The notes under the pieces: model-generated
Told to the model about the DNA's origin: nothing
Seen by the model: only the letters and a program-made list of their open reading frames with translations
The model's database searches: none
Origin: Pseudodesulfovibrio pelocollis
Lineage (GTDB): Bacteria; Desulfobacterota; Desulfovibrionia; Desulfovibrionales; Desulfovibrionaceae
Length of the DNA: 64,000 nt
Direction: 5' to 3'
NCBI RefSeq assembly: GCF_030282845.1
Contig: NZ_JASTWE010000010.1
Coordinates: 1-64,000, forward strand
Translations under genes and position numbers: made by a program
Part shown: positions 30,470 to 38,357 of the stretch, in pieces
Numbering within the stretch: the stretch's first letter is position 1
Layout: the number at the start of each line of letters is the position of its first letter

Positions 30470-30800
30470 TCTCGTGGTCTCCTTGTCGGCTGCTCGCCGT
30501 TGCCGCGTCTGGAAGCGCTGTCGCCCCCTGTGTACACGCATGTGTCGCAGCTGTACAACAGGAATTGGATGTGCTTCAAATCGTTTGATCTTGTGTGTCA
30601 TGGTGTCGTTAAAGGGCGTTGCCACCAGGCGATGAGTTCGGCCTCCTGAGCCCTTTTGACCCGACTCGCTCGGGTCGCCTCGCTTGGGCAAGATTGTCAA
30701 TACGCAGGAGAAAAGGGGCATTCCGGGAGGGGCGTATTTACACCATCCGGGGAGTGGATTAGGGTCCATGGCTGACATCATTCTCAGCGAGGGGCCGACA
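30470..30800. other. Divergent intergenic region without a gene
   Basis: The 331 bases between the divergent pgpA and LysE-family starts contain no credible gene. It holds palindromic GTGTACAC-like sequence near 30530-30545 and a GACCCGA-CTCGC-TCGGGTC hairpin (about 30658-30676). Both genes must be transcribed from here, but I could not identify a convincing promoter pair. Confidence 0.6.
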
Positions 30801-31418
30801 ATGGCTTTCAACACGTGGTTCGCCTATTTCCTGCTCATGACCGCCATCGCTTACACGCCCGGGCCCATGACCATGTTCTCCATGTCATCGAGCGTGCGCA
30901 ACGGGTTCGTGCGGACCCTGCCAGCCATTGCGGGCGGCTCGTGCGCCTATGTCACGCAGATGGTCATCGTCTATCTCGGCCTTGGCGTGGTGGTCCAGAG
31001 TTCGAGCATGGTCTTCAATATCATCAAATGGGTCGGCGTGGCCTATCTCGTGGTCCTCGCCGTCAGGAACTGGCGGCAGCCGCCCATGGACGCCCCATGG
31101 GCCGAGGCGAGGCCGACCACGCCCCTGCTGCGGCTCTTCTGCCTCGGCTATGCCACGGGCATGTCCAACCCCAAGTCGGTTCTGGTGTTCACGGTGCTCT
31201 TTCCGCAGTTCATCGATCCGGCCCACTACACCGGGCATTTCCTCATCCTGGCGGCGAGCTTCTTCGTCATCCAGGGCAGCAGCGCCGTGGCCTATGCCCT
31301 GTTCGGGGCCAGGACCTTCTGCTGGCTGCGCGAGCGATGCCTGACCCGGCTCCAGAACCGGGTCACGGCCGTGATTCTCTTCTGCGCCGGGGGCTTGCTG
31401 GCGGTGAGCGAAAAATGA
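30801..31418 (+). CDS. LysE/RhtB family amino-acid exporter
   Basis: 205-residue inner-membrane protein of the LysE/RhtB family with six hydrophobic segments. Family features are AIAYTPGPMTMFSMSSSVRNG (the TPGP motif) near residue 20, KWVGVAYLVVLAVRNWR and GMSNPKSVLVFTVLFPQFID. I chose ATG 30801 (GAGGGG upstream), which gives the usual family length; the frame is open to 30684. The exported substrate is unknown. Confidence 0.9.
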   Translation: MAFNTWFAYFLLMTAIAYTPGPMTMFSMSSSVRNGFVRTLPAIAGGSCAYVTQMVIVYLGLGVVVQSSSMVFNIIKWVGVAYLVVLAVRNWRQPPMDAPWAEARPTTPLLRLFCLGYATGMSNPKSVLVFTVLFPQFIDPAHYTGHFLILAASFFVIQGSSAVAYALFGARTFCWLRERCLTRLQNRVTAVILFCAGGLLAVSEK

Positions 31419-31766
31419 GGTGTTTCCGGGGCATGGCAATCTTTCGTTGAGTTAATTCCCCGGCTCGGGTAACGATTTTATCCAAGTCCGTCAGAACGTG
31501 TTTATATGGTCGTTCGTGATCTGGGGACAGTCGATGGACATTGTTTTGGTATTTTTGTACTTGGGCTTTGACCCGCAACCAAGAGGATCAAACGACGAAT
31601 CATGACGTTGCGGATGGATGTTATTATAAGAAAAACAGAATGATACTCAATGTGAGAGAGTTTTTTCCCTGGATAAGGTCATATAGATTATGTTTTTATT
31701 GCAACGTGTTGAGTTGCAGCTTGAAATTTTAGGTGTGTTCAATTCTTTAAAAAGAAAGTAGATGCC
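31419..31766. other. Composition-shift spacer before the radical SAM gene
   Basis: In these 348 bases the GC-rich DNA gives way to AT-rich DNA from about 31590 onward. A GGGGACA motif lies at 31523-31529. The small open frame 31541-31732 has no ribosome site and no recognisable similarity, so I do not call it. No clear promoter was identified, although the AT-rich stretch 31660-31760 could hold one. Confidence 0.6.
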
Positions 31767-32702
31767 ATGAAAGAAGCTCCGTGTCATTTTGTGAGACCGT
31801 TTTTAGACAGGTTTGGCGACTTGTACCCATGTTGCTTTGTAAACATGAAGCCAGAGTTTAAAATAGGATCCGTAGATGATGAAGACCTTCTAGATAAAAT
31901 GTATTCTTATGACAAGGCGTGTCAATGTGGATTTCTCAAGTTCAGAAAGTGGCAGAAAGGAGACAAATTAAATCTTTTGAATATTCAGACATCGCTCAGC
32001 TGTCATGGAAAGTGTGCAGTCTGTTATGTTTCTGCTCCACTGAAAAAAGAAAATATAGAATTGGATTATGAAAAAGCTTACAATTTTTTAGAAAAACTCA
32101 ATCCAAATGTCTTGTATTATGAAGGTGGAGAAGTCCCGATACAAAAAAAGGCACTTGAATTTGTAGCACAAGTTAAAAAGGGGATTGCACCTCAAAAATT
32201 GCATCTTCTTACAAACGGATGCTATAATACAAATACGGCAAAGACTTTGTCAGATATGTTTACCGACTTTACTGTTTCTTACATGGGGATATCAAAAAAT
32301 ACTTATTATCATGAGACGATGCTCGATGTTGATGTAACTAAAAATTTTTCCGTAGAAGTTCACCGACGTACTGGGAAAATTGGATTTAGATATATATGCA
32401 CTCCACTTACCATGATCGAGGCTGGAGATTTTCTTGATTTTGCCGCAGGGTTTAAAGATAGTCATGTCATTTATGCTGACTGTGATATCAATAGCTATGC
32501 AAAGGAGCCGCGCGCCATTCCATATTGGTCGCAGGTTATTCGTAGATGCCAGCTGCGATTCAAGGAATCGCTGCTGACGAACAGAGAGAAATTGTTGCAG
32601 TTCAATTTCAAGGTGAAATTTGAACCAAGGACGGCAGGATTGCTTGGGGTATCCAAGGAACTTGTAGACAAGTTCAAGATTCCCAATGTCGATTTTTACT
32701 GA
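31767..32702 (+). CDS. Orphan radical SAM protein with N-terminal SPASM-like cysteine motif
   Basis: 311-residue protein. The radical SAM cluster motif C-x3-C-x2-C is at Cys79, Cys83 and Cys86 (CHGKCAVC). The GGE motif (120-122) and TNG motif (149-151) of the partial TIM barrel follow. Before the barrel, C-x10-G-x4-C (Cys6, Gly17, Cys22, with Cys23) matches the opening pattern of SPASM auxiliary-cluster domains, and CQC (52-54) adds two cysteines; SPASM normally lies after the barrel. The gene is AT-rich (32041-32100 has only 12 G or C), unlike all neighbours, and stands alone. Function unknown; transfer from a low-GC source is likely. The ribosome site is weak (GAAAG). Confidence 0.85.
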   Translation: MKEAPCHFVRPFLDRFGDLYPCCFVNMKPEFKIGSVDDEDLLDKMYSYDKACQCGFLKFRKWQKGDKLNLLNIQTSLSCHGKCAVCYVSAPLKKENIELDYEKAYNFLEKLNPNVLYYEGGEVPIQKKALEFVAQVKKGIAPQKLHLLTNGCYNTNTAKTLSDMFTDFTVSYMGISKNTYYHETMLDVDVTKNFSVEVHRRTGKIGFRYICTPLTMIEAGDFLDFAAGFKDSHVIYADCDINSYAKEPRAIPYWSQVIRRCQLRFKESLLTNREKLLQFNFKVKFEPRTAGLLGVSKELVDKFKIPNVDFY

Positions 32703-32753
32703 GTTTGAGACTTATCTCCACATCAAGCTTTGCACGAGACCATCCTCTACGCT

Positions 32754-32784
32754 TGTCCCCGGGGGAAATGACGGAGCGGGGACA
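32754..32784. repeat. Inverted repeat behind the radical SAM gene
   Basis: TGTCCCCG (32754-32761) and CGGGGACA (32777-32784) form a perfect 8-bp stem with a 15-base loop between the convergent ends of the radical SAM gene and maf. There is no T-run, so terminator function is doubtful. The same GGGGACA word occurs on the other side of the AT-rich gene at 31523. Confidence 0.5.
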
Positions 32785-32785
32785 T

Positions 32786-33403
32786 TCAGCCTCTTCGAGG
32801 CTCTACGAGCCCCCGCTCGATCAGCGCCTCCAGCACCCGTGCCACGGGCAATCCTACCACGTTGGTATATGACCCCCTGATGGCTGTGACCAGGAAGGTG
32901 CCCACGCCCTGGATGGCGTAGGCTCCGGCCTTGTCCGTGGGTTCGCCGGTGGCGATGTAGGCGCGCAGTTCGGCTTCGGTGGAGACGCGCATGTCCACGT
33001 CCGTGGTCACGGCGCGGGTGAGGGCGTCGTGGCCGGGGGCCGTCAGGCAGAAGGCGCTGATCACCTGATGGGTCCGGCCCGAGAGCGCGGTGAGCATGGT
33101 CAGGGCCTCGTCCGGGTCGGCGGGTTTGCCCATGATCCAGTCACCAAGGACCACGATGGTGTCCGCGCCGAGCACGGTGCGGCCCGGATGGCGCTCTGCC
33201 ACCTCCATGGTTTTCATCAGCGCCATGCGCGCCGCGTAATCGGCCGGTTTTTCGCCGGGCAGGGGGGCGGGCTCCTCGGCCCGGCTGGGCACCACCTCGA
33301 AATCGAGGCCGAGATCGGCCAGCAGCTCGCGCCTGCGGGGCGAGGTCGAGGCCAGGACGATGGGAACCGTGGACGTGAAGGGACCGGGAGTGCGCTGTGT
33401 CAT
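32786..33403 (-). CDS. maf: Maf family nucleotide pyrophosphatase
   Basis: Hydrolyses non-canonical or pyrimidine nucleoside triphosphates (dTTP/UTP or m7GTP) to monophosphates. The 205-residue protein has IVLASTSPRRRELLADLGL at the N-terminus, VLGADTIVVLGDWIMGKPADPDEA in the middle and EPTDKAGAYAIQGVG with SYTNVVGLPV near the end, all classic Maf motifs. I chose ATG 33403; the longer upstream frame overlaps the divergent motB region and shows no similarity. Confidence 0.94.
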   Translation of the reverse strand: MTQRTPGPFTSTVPIVLASTSPRRRELLADLGLDFEVVPSRAEEPAPLPGEKPADYAARMALMKTMEVAERHPGRTVLGADTIVVLGDWIMGKPADPDEALTMLTALSGRTHQVISAFCLTAPGHDALTRAVTTDVDMRVSTEAELRAYIATGEPTDKAGAYAIQGVGTFLVTAIRGSYTNVVGLPVARVLEALIERGLVEPRRG

Positions 33404-33623
33404 GATGGGCCTGAAACTGGCCCAGAACCGGCGGCGAGTCAATAACGGACTCCGGGACGGACACTTGCCGCAGGGGCCGCCCGGATGACGGAATTTTGCC
33501 GCTCGGCGCGGGCTGGGGAGTGGTGTTGCGAGCAGCCGGGGGCGGAGTGTCGCTATTCCGAATGGTTGTGGACGTGGCGTGGTTCTTGCTTGGTCGCGTG
33601 TGCGCACCAAGCGCGGGAGAACC

Positions 33624-34352
33624 ATGCGAGACATCGACGCCAATTTCACCAAGGGATTTTCCTCCTTCGAGCAGATCGAGGGAGCGCCTCGCGCCACGGG
33701 CGTGAACGACTGGGCCGTGCCCTGGGCCGACCTGATGATGGTCATGTTCGTGCTCTTCGTGGTCCTGTTCATCTATGCCAGCACCCATCAGGACGTGCGG
33801 GTGCTTTTCAGCCGACAGAGCGCGGAAGAGGCCAGGGACATGGGCGCCCTGGACCCGCTCATCGGGCTCATCGGCCAACTGTCAAGCCGGGCCGACATGC
33901 TTGGCTCGCGGGATACGGTGCGCATGGCCGACAACCAGGTGCTCTATCGCTCCCGCGTCGACGGCGTGACCGTGATCCGCGAGGGGGCTGGCCGCGTGCG
34001 CGTCAGCCTGCGCGGCGATCTTTTCTTCACGGCCGGGGAGCAGGGCCTCAGACCCGAGTCTGATGAATATCTTCAGGAAATATCGGATGTTGTCCGCCTG
34101 AGCGTGGGTATGGTCCATGTGCTGGGTCATGCGTCCGAGGATGAGGCGTCCGACGGCGCCATGAGCGGCTTTGCCCTGTCTACGGGCCGCGCGGCCGGGG
34201 TGGCGGACCTGCTCATGAACCGGTTCGGCGTGGACCCGAGGCGGGTGACCATCACCGGCAGAGGCTCGCTGCATCCCGAACTGCCCGGGACGAGTGCGGG
34301 CAATCAGGCCATGAACAGGCGCGTGGAAATTCTCATCACCAACGAAATTTGA
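33624..34352 (+). CDS. motB: MotB-like flagellar motor / OmpA-domain protein
   Basis: 242-residue stator-type protein. A single membrane helix near residues 30-50 carries the proton-relay aspartate in VPWADLMMVMFVLFVVLF, preceded by an unusually long cytoplasmic tail. The C-terminal OmpA-like peptidoglycan-binding domain (about 130-242) has LFFTAGEQGLRPES and GHASEDEAS...FALSTGRAAGVADLL. I chose ATG 33624 with GGGAG upstream. It is followed by a motA-like gene, the reverse of the usual motAB order. No other flagellar gene is nearby. Confidence 0.85.
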   Translation: MRDIDANFTKGFSSFEQIEGAPRATGVNDWAVPWADLMMVMFVLFVVLFIYASTHQDVRVLFSRQSAEEARDMGALDPLIGLIGQLSSRADMLGSRDTVRMADNQVLYRSRVDGVTVIREGAGRVRVSLRGDLFFTAGEQGLRPESDEYLQEISDVVRLSVGMVHVLGHASEDEASDGAMSGFALSTGRAAGVADLLMNRFGVDPRRVTITGRGSLHPELPGTSAGNQAMNRRVEILITNEI

Positions 34353-34369
34353 ACCGGTCGGAGGATGGC

Positions 34370-35254
34370 ATGAACAGGAAAAATATCATCGGCGTGATCC
34401 TCAGCCTGTTGCTCTTCGTGGGCAGCTTCCTGCTGACGGGCGCGGCCTCGGCCTACTGGAATCTGGCCGCCTTCCTGGTGGTCGTGTCCGGTCTGTGCGC
34501 GGCCATGCTCGTCAGTTATCCGACAGCCCACATCCGCAACGCCTTCAGAGTGGCCAAGAATGCCTATACCAACGGCCACGCCACCTCCGGGGAGATCGTC
34601 AACACCCTGCTCGACCTCTCGGTCAAGAGCAAGGTGGACGGCCTGCTCTCCCTGGAGCGCAACGAGGCCAAGGCCACCAGCTCGTTCCTCAAAAACGGCC
34701 TGATTCTCCTGGTGGACAATTACAAGGAAGAGGAAATCCGCGAGACCCTCAACGCGGAGATGGCCTTCTTCAACCTGCGCCGTCAGCAGAGCGAGCGGTT
34801 TTTCCAGACCATGGCGCGCATGGCCCCGGCCTTTGGCGTGGCGGGCAGCGTCATCGGCCTCATCGGTCTGCTCATGGGCATCAACGATACGGCCGTGATT
34901 CTCAAGAACATCCCGGTGGCCTTCATCTCCACCCTCTACGGCCTGGTCCTCAGCAATCTCGTCTTTTCGCCCATCGCGGAAAACATCAACTATTCGACGC
35001 GGGTGGAGCTTCTGAATCAGAAGCTGGTCCTGGAGGGCATAGTGGCCATCAGCAAGGAGCAGAACTCCTACAAGCTGGAGCGCAAGCTGGCCTCGTTCCT
35101 CAGCCCCAGCGAGCGCGAGGGCAAGACCGAGACCCTGCGACGCATCACGCGCAAGTATGTGGAAAAGCGCAACAGCCCCCTTGATCTGGAAGACCTCCTC
35201 GCGCCCGATGAAGCCCGCGCCGAAACCGTTGCCGAGGCGGGCCGGGTCGCATAA
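34370..35254 (+). CDS. motA: MotA-like stator / TolQ-ExbB family protein
   Basis: 294-residue membrane protein of the MotA/TolQ/ExbB superfamily. Two N-terminal segments (about residues 5-25 and 30-50), a cytoplasmic loop with a helical ERNEAKAT region, and two further segments carrying MAPAFGVAGSVIGLIGLLMGI and IPVAFISTLYGLVLSNLVF, matching the MotA proton-channel helices. GGAGG precedes ATG 34370, which I prefer to the TTG at 34349. It probably pairs with the MotB-like protein encoded 17 bases upstream. Confidence 0.86.
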   Translation: MNRKNIIGVILSLLLFVGSFLLTGAASAYWNLAAFLVVVSGLCAAMLVSYPTAHIRNAFRVAKNAYTNGHATSGEIVNTLLDLSVKSKVDGLLSLERNEAKATSSFLKNGLILLVDNYKEEEIRETLNAEMAFFNLRRQQSERFFQTMARMAPAFGVAGSVIGLIGLLMGINDTAVILKNIPVAFISTLYGLVLSNLVFSPIAENINYSTRVELLNQKLVLEGIVAISKEQNSYKLERKLASFLSPSEREGKTETLRRITRKYVEKRNSPLDLEDLLAPDEARAETVAEAGRVA

Positions 35255-35308
35255 CCCGCAGTCTCCGGGACAGCCGGCAGCGTCCGGTCGCACAGGCATC
35301 GCGAGCAC

Positions 35309-35330
35309 GAATCCGCCCACGGGCGGATTC
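35309..35330 (+). terminator. Possible terminator after motA
   Basis: GAATCCGCC and GGCGGATTC form a perfect 9-bp stem with a CACG loop, 54 bases after the motA-like stop. Only GCTCGTTTC follows, so the U-tract is poor. Confidence 0.45.
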
Positions 35331-35403
35331 GCTCGTTTCGGCCGCGGCGGGCTGGCTTTCGCGCCCGATTGTGCTAGGTTGCCTCCAGGACGGAGGGCTG
35401 GAC

Positions 35404-36411
35404 ATGGCAAGGATTCTGGCCGCCGACATCGGCGGCACGCACAGCAGATTCGCGGTCTTCGAGACGACGGGCGGCCCCCTTGACATGGAGGACTCCCGGT
35501 GGCTCGAAACCCGCGCTGCGACGTCCTTTGTCCACCTGCTCGACCAGCTTCGCGACAGCGGCTTTCCCTTTGAGCACGGCTTCGACGCGGCCGTGCTGGC
35601 CGTGGCCGGGCCGGTGGTCGCTGCCACGAGGTGCAGGCTGCCCAACGTGTCTTGGAGCGTGGACCTGGGCGATGTGGAACTCGGGGCGCGCCGGGCCTGT
35701 CTGATCAACGACTTTGCGGCCCAGGCCCACGCCTGCCGCACCCGGGTCATGGACGGGGCGCGTATTCTCCAGTCGGGCAGGGCCGGGCAGGGCAGGGCCG
35801 GGTCGTGCGGAGCCGAAGTGGACGGGGCCGAAGCGGATGCCGTCATCGGCGTCATAGGCGCGGGCACCGGGCTCGGTCATTCGGCCCTGATTCCCGACCA
35901 GGGGCGATGGATCGCCCTGTCGTCCGAGGCCGGGCACATGGCCTTTCCCTTCACCGGATCCGACGAGGCCGGATTCGAGGCGTTCGTGCGCCGGGAGACA
36001 GGGCGGGGCTGCGCCGAGGGCGATGTCGTGGTCTCCGGCCCCGGGCTGCGCCTGCTTCATGCCCACCTCACCGGCCAGTGGTTGACGCCCGCCGACATCT
36101 CCGCCTCCATCACCCCCGAGAGCCCCACGGCCCGATGGTTCGCCCGGTTCTATGGCCGGGCGTGCCGCAACTGGGCCTTGGCGGTCATGCCCCGTGGCGG
36201 GCTGGTGGTCAGCGGGGGCGTGGCCGCCCGAAATCCCATGCTCGTCAACATCCCGGAATTTCTGGACGAATTCCGCAACTGCGCCACCCATGCGGACTTC
36301 CTGTGCTCGCTGCCGGTGCTGCTCAATGCCGACGAAAGGAGCGGTCTGTTCGGCGCGGCGGCCTTTGGCAGCCTATGGCTGGCGGATGCGACGCTGGCCG
36401 GGGAGGGTTGA
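35404..36411 (+). CDS. glk: Glucokinase (ROK-unrelated Glk type)
   Basis: 335-residue ATP-dependent hexokinase-fold protein. ILAADIGGTHSRFAVFE at the N-terminus is the phosphate-binding loop, LINDFAAQAHA carries the catalytic aspartate, GVIGAGTGLGHSALIP and SSEAGHMAFPF follow, and GGLVVSGGVAARNP is the adenosine motif; these match Glk. Residues about 124-143 hold a glycine/alanine/arginine-rich insertion from a GGGCAGGGC-type tandem repeat (about 35775-35803). ATG 35404 has GGAGGG upstream. Confidence 0.88.
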   Translation: MARILAADIGGTHSRFAVFETTGGPLDMEDSRWLETRAATSFVHLLDQLRDSGFPFEHGFDAAVLAVAGPVVAATRCRLPNVSWSVDLGDVELGARRACLINDFAAQAHACRTRVMDGARILQSGRAGQGRAGSCGAEVDGAEADAVIGVIGAGTGLGHSALIPDQGRWIALSSEAGHMAFPFTGSDEAGFEAFVRRETGRGCAEGDVVVSGPGLRLLHAHLTGQWLTPADISASITPESPTARWFARFYGRACRNWALAVMPRGGLVVSGGVAARNPMLVNIPEFLDEFRNCATHADFLCSLPVLLNADERSGLFGAAAFGSLWLADATLAGEG

Positions 36412-36553
36412 GCAGGCCCATCACGCCGGAAAAAAAGGATTTCTCCTTTGCCGGTTGCGGCATGATTTGAACTCTTGATTAATCGGTCGAACAAGGGTAA
36501 ATGCACGGTTCTTCCGTTCCTCCCCTCGGGAAAACGCCAGGAGATCGACCGTC

Positions 36554-37036
36554 ATGGGTGACAAGAGCCGCTACCAGAAGATGTATCCCGTTTCCTGGGA
36601 ACAGTTGCACCGCGACTGTCGCGCCCTGTCGTGGCGTTTGATGGAAAAGGGGCCGTGGAAGGGGATCATCGCCATCACCCGGGGTGGCCTCGTGCCAGCG
36701 GCCATCATCGCCCGGGAGCTTGATATCCGCCTCATCGACACCATCTGCCTCTCCAGTTACGACTGGAAGGCGCAGGGCAGCGCCACGGTGCTCAAGTCCG
36801 TGGACAACGACGGCCAGGGATGGCTGCTCATCGACGATCTCGTGGACACGGGCAAGACCGCACAGATCGCCCGAGACATGGTGCCCAAGGCCCACTTTGC
36901 CACGGTCTACGCCAAGCCCGCCGGGCGGCCCATGGTCGAAACCTTCATCACCGAGGTCAGCCAGGACACCTGGATACTCTTCCCGTGGGACGCGGGTTCC
37001 CAGTTCGTCCAGCCCATCATCCAGGCTTCCGAGTAG
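36554..37036 (+). CDS. gpt: Xanthine-guanine phosphoribosyltransferase
   Basis: Converts guanine or xanthine and PRPP to GMP or XMP. The 160-residue protein has the PRPP-binding motif [12 protein letters not shown] (about residues 91-102), [19 protein letters not shown] near residue 40, and the C-terminal WILFPWD typical of Gpt. AGGAG lies upstream of ATG. It precedes a nucleoside-type ABC importer, which points to a purine salvage role for the whole block. Confidence 0.93.
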   Translation: MGDKSRYQKMYPVSWEQLHRDCRALSWRLMEKGPWKGIIAITRGGLVPAAIIARELDIRLIDTICLSSYDWKAQGSATVLKSVDNDGQGWLLIDDLVDTGKTAQIARDMVPKAHFATVYAKPAGRPMVETFITEVSQDTWILFPWDAGSQFVQPIIQASE

Positions 37037-37160
37037 GGTCGCAAAAATAGTTGTTCAAGTATTATGATGTGATGGAACTCGCTTCGAGAAAGCGGGTGTT
37101 GCCCAAAAAGGCATGCTGGGATATTGGCAGTTGATACAAACGCACATGGAGAGGTCCACG

Positions 37161-38345
37161 ATGAAAAAAATGATGAAACTGTTCGCCGCATCCGCCCTAT
37201 CGCTGGCGCTGATGCTGTCCCTGTTCGCCTGCGCCGAGGCTCCGGAGGAGAAGAAGGCAGAGGCTCCCGCCACCCAGTCCGAGGCGACAACCGAAGCCTC
37301 CGGCGAGGCGTCTCCCGATGCGTCAGGGGAAGCCGCCCCGGCCGAGGAGAAGACCGTCAAGGTCGGGTTCGTCTACGTCTCGCCAGTGGGCGACGCGGGC
37401 TATTCCTATGCCCACGATCTGGGCCGCAAGGCCGTGGAGGCGCTTGACTTCGTCACCACCTCCTACGTCGAGTCCGTACCCGAGGGCGCCGACTCCGAGC
37501 GCGTCATCCGCAACATGGCCCGCAAGGATTTCGACATCATCTTCACCACCAGCTTCGGCTACATGGACCCGACCATCAAGGTGGCCAAGGAGTTCCCCGG
37601 CGTCCGGTTCATGCACTGCTCCGGCTTCAAGAAGTCCGAGAACGTCAACAACTACTTCGGCCGCATCTATCAGGCGCGCTACCTGACCGGTCTGGTGGCC
37701 GGTGCCATGACCAAGTCCAACAGGCTCGGCTACGTGGCCGCCTTTCCCATCCCCGAGGTCATTCGCGGCATCAACGCCTTTACCCTGGGTGTGCGCCAGT
37801 CCAACCCCGAGGCCGAGGTGCGTGTGGTCTGGACCAAGACCTGGTATGACCCGGCTCTGGAGAAGGACGCCGCCAAAAGCCTGCTCGACGCGGGCTGCGA
37901 CGTCATCGCCCAGCATCAGGACTCCCCGGCCCCGCAGGAGGCCGCCCAGGAGGCCGGTGCCTACTCCGTCGGCTACAATTCCGACATGTCCTCCTTCGCG
38001 CCCAGGGCGCACCTGACCTCGGCCATGTGGAACTGGGCTCCCATGTACGTCAAGACCGTGGAGCAGGTCCGCGACGGCTCCTGGCAGGGCGATCAGGCCC
38101 TGTGGTGGTCCATGCAGGACGGCGTGGTTGACATCGCGCCCATGGGTCCGATGGTTCCCGAGGACGTCAAGGCCCAGGTGCTCGCCAAGCGCGACGAACT
38201 GATGAGCGGTGTTGACACCGTGTTCGCCGGTCCCATCAAGAACCAGCAGGGCGAGATCGCCGTGCCCGAGGGAACCTCCATGACCGACGGTGAAATGCTC
38301 GGCATGACCTGGTTCGTGGAAGGCGTCGTCGGTTCGGCCGAGTAA
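37161..38345 (+). CDS. BMP family ABC transporter substrate-binding lipoprotein
   Basis: 394-residue periplasmic lipoprotein of the Med/BMP family, which bind purine nucleosides or related compounds. The lipobox SLFAC gives lipidated Cys24; an alanine/glutamate/serine-rich linker follows (about 25-65). The binding domain shows VGFVYVSPVGDAGYSYAHD, DIIFTTSFGYMDP, GVRFMHCSGF and QHQDSPAPQEAAQEAG. ATG 37161 has GGAGAGG upstream. Genes for two permeases and an ATPase follow directly. Confidence 0.93.
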   Translation: MKKMMKLFAASALSLALMLSLFACAEAPEEKKAEAPATQSEATTEASGEASPDASGEAAPAEEKTVKVGFVYVSPVGDAGYSYAHDLGRKAVEALDFVTTSYVESVPEGADSERVIRNMARKDFDIIFTTSFGYMDPTIKVAKEFPGVRFMHCSGFKKSENVNNYFGRIYQARYLTGLVAGAMTKSNRLGYVAAFPIPEVIRGINAFTLGVRQSNPEAEVRVVWTKTWYDPALEKDAAKSLLDAGCDVIAQHQDSPAPQEAAQEAGAYSVGYNSDMSSFAPRAHLTSAMWNWAPMYVKTVEQVRDGSWQGDQALWWSMQDGVVDIAPMGPMVPEDVKAQVLAKRDELMSGVDTVFAGPIKNQQGEIAVPEGTSMTDGEMLGMTWFVEGVVGSAE

Positions 38346-38357
38346 AGTCTCGGACAG

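Noticed and set aside
31541-31732. 63-codon open frame before the radical SAM gene, considered as a peptide substrate
   Set aside because: No ribosome site, no leader or core pattern, and it spans the composition boundary.
37037-37160. Purine riboswitch before the BMP lipoprotein gene
   Set aside because: I could not find the conserved three-way-junction loops; only a small CGCTT/AAGCG hairpin is present.
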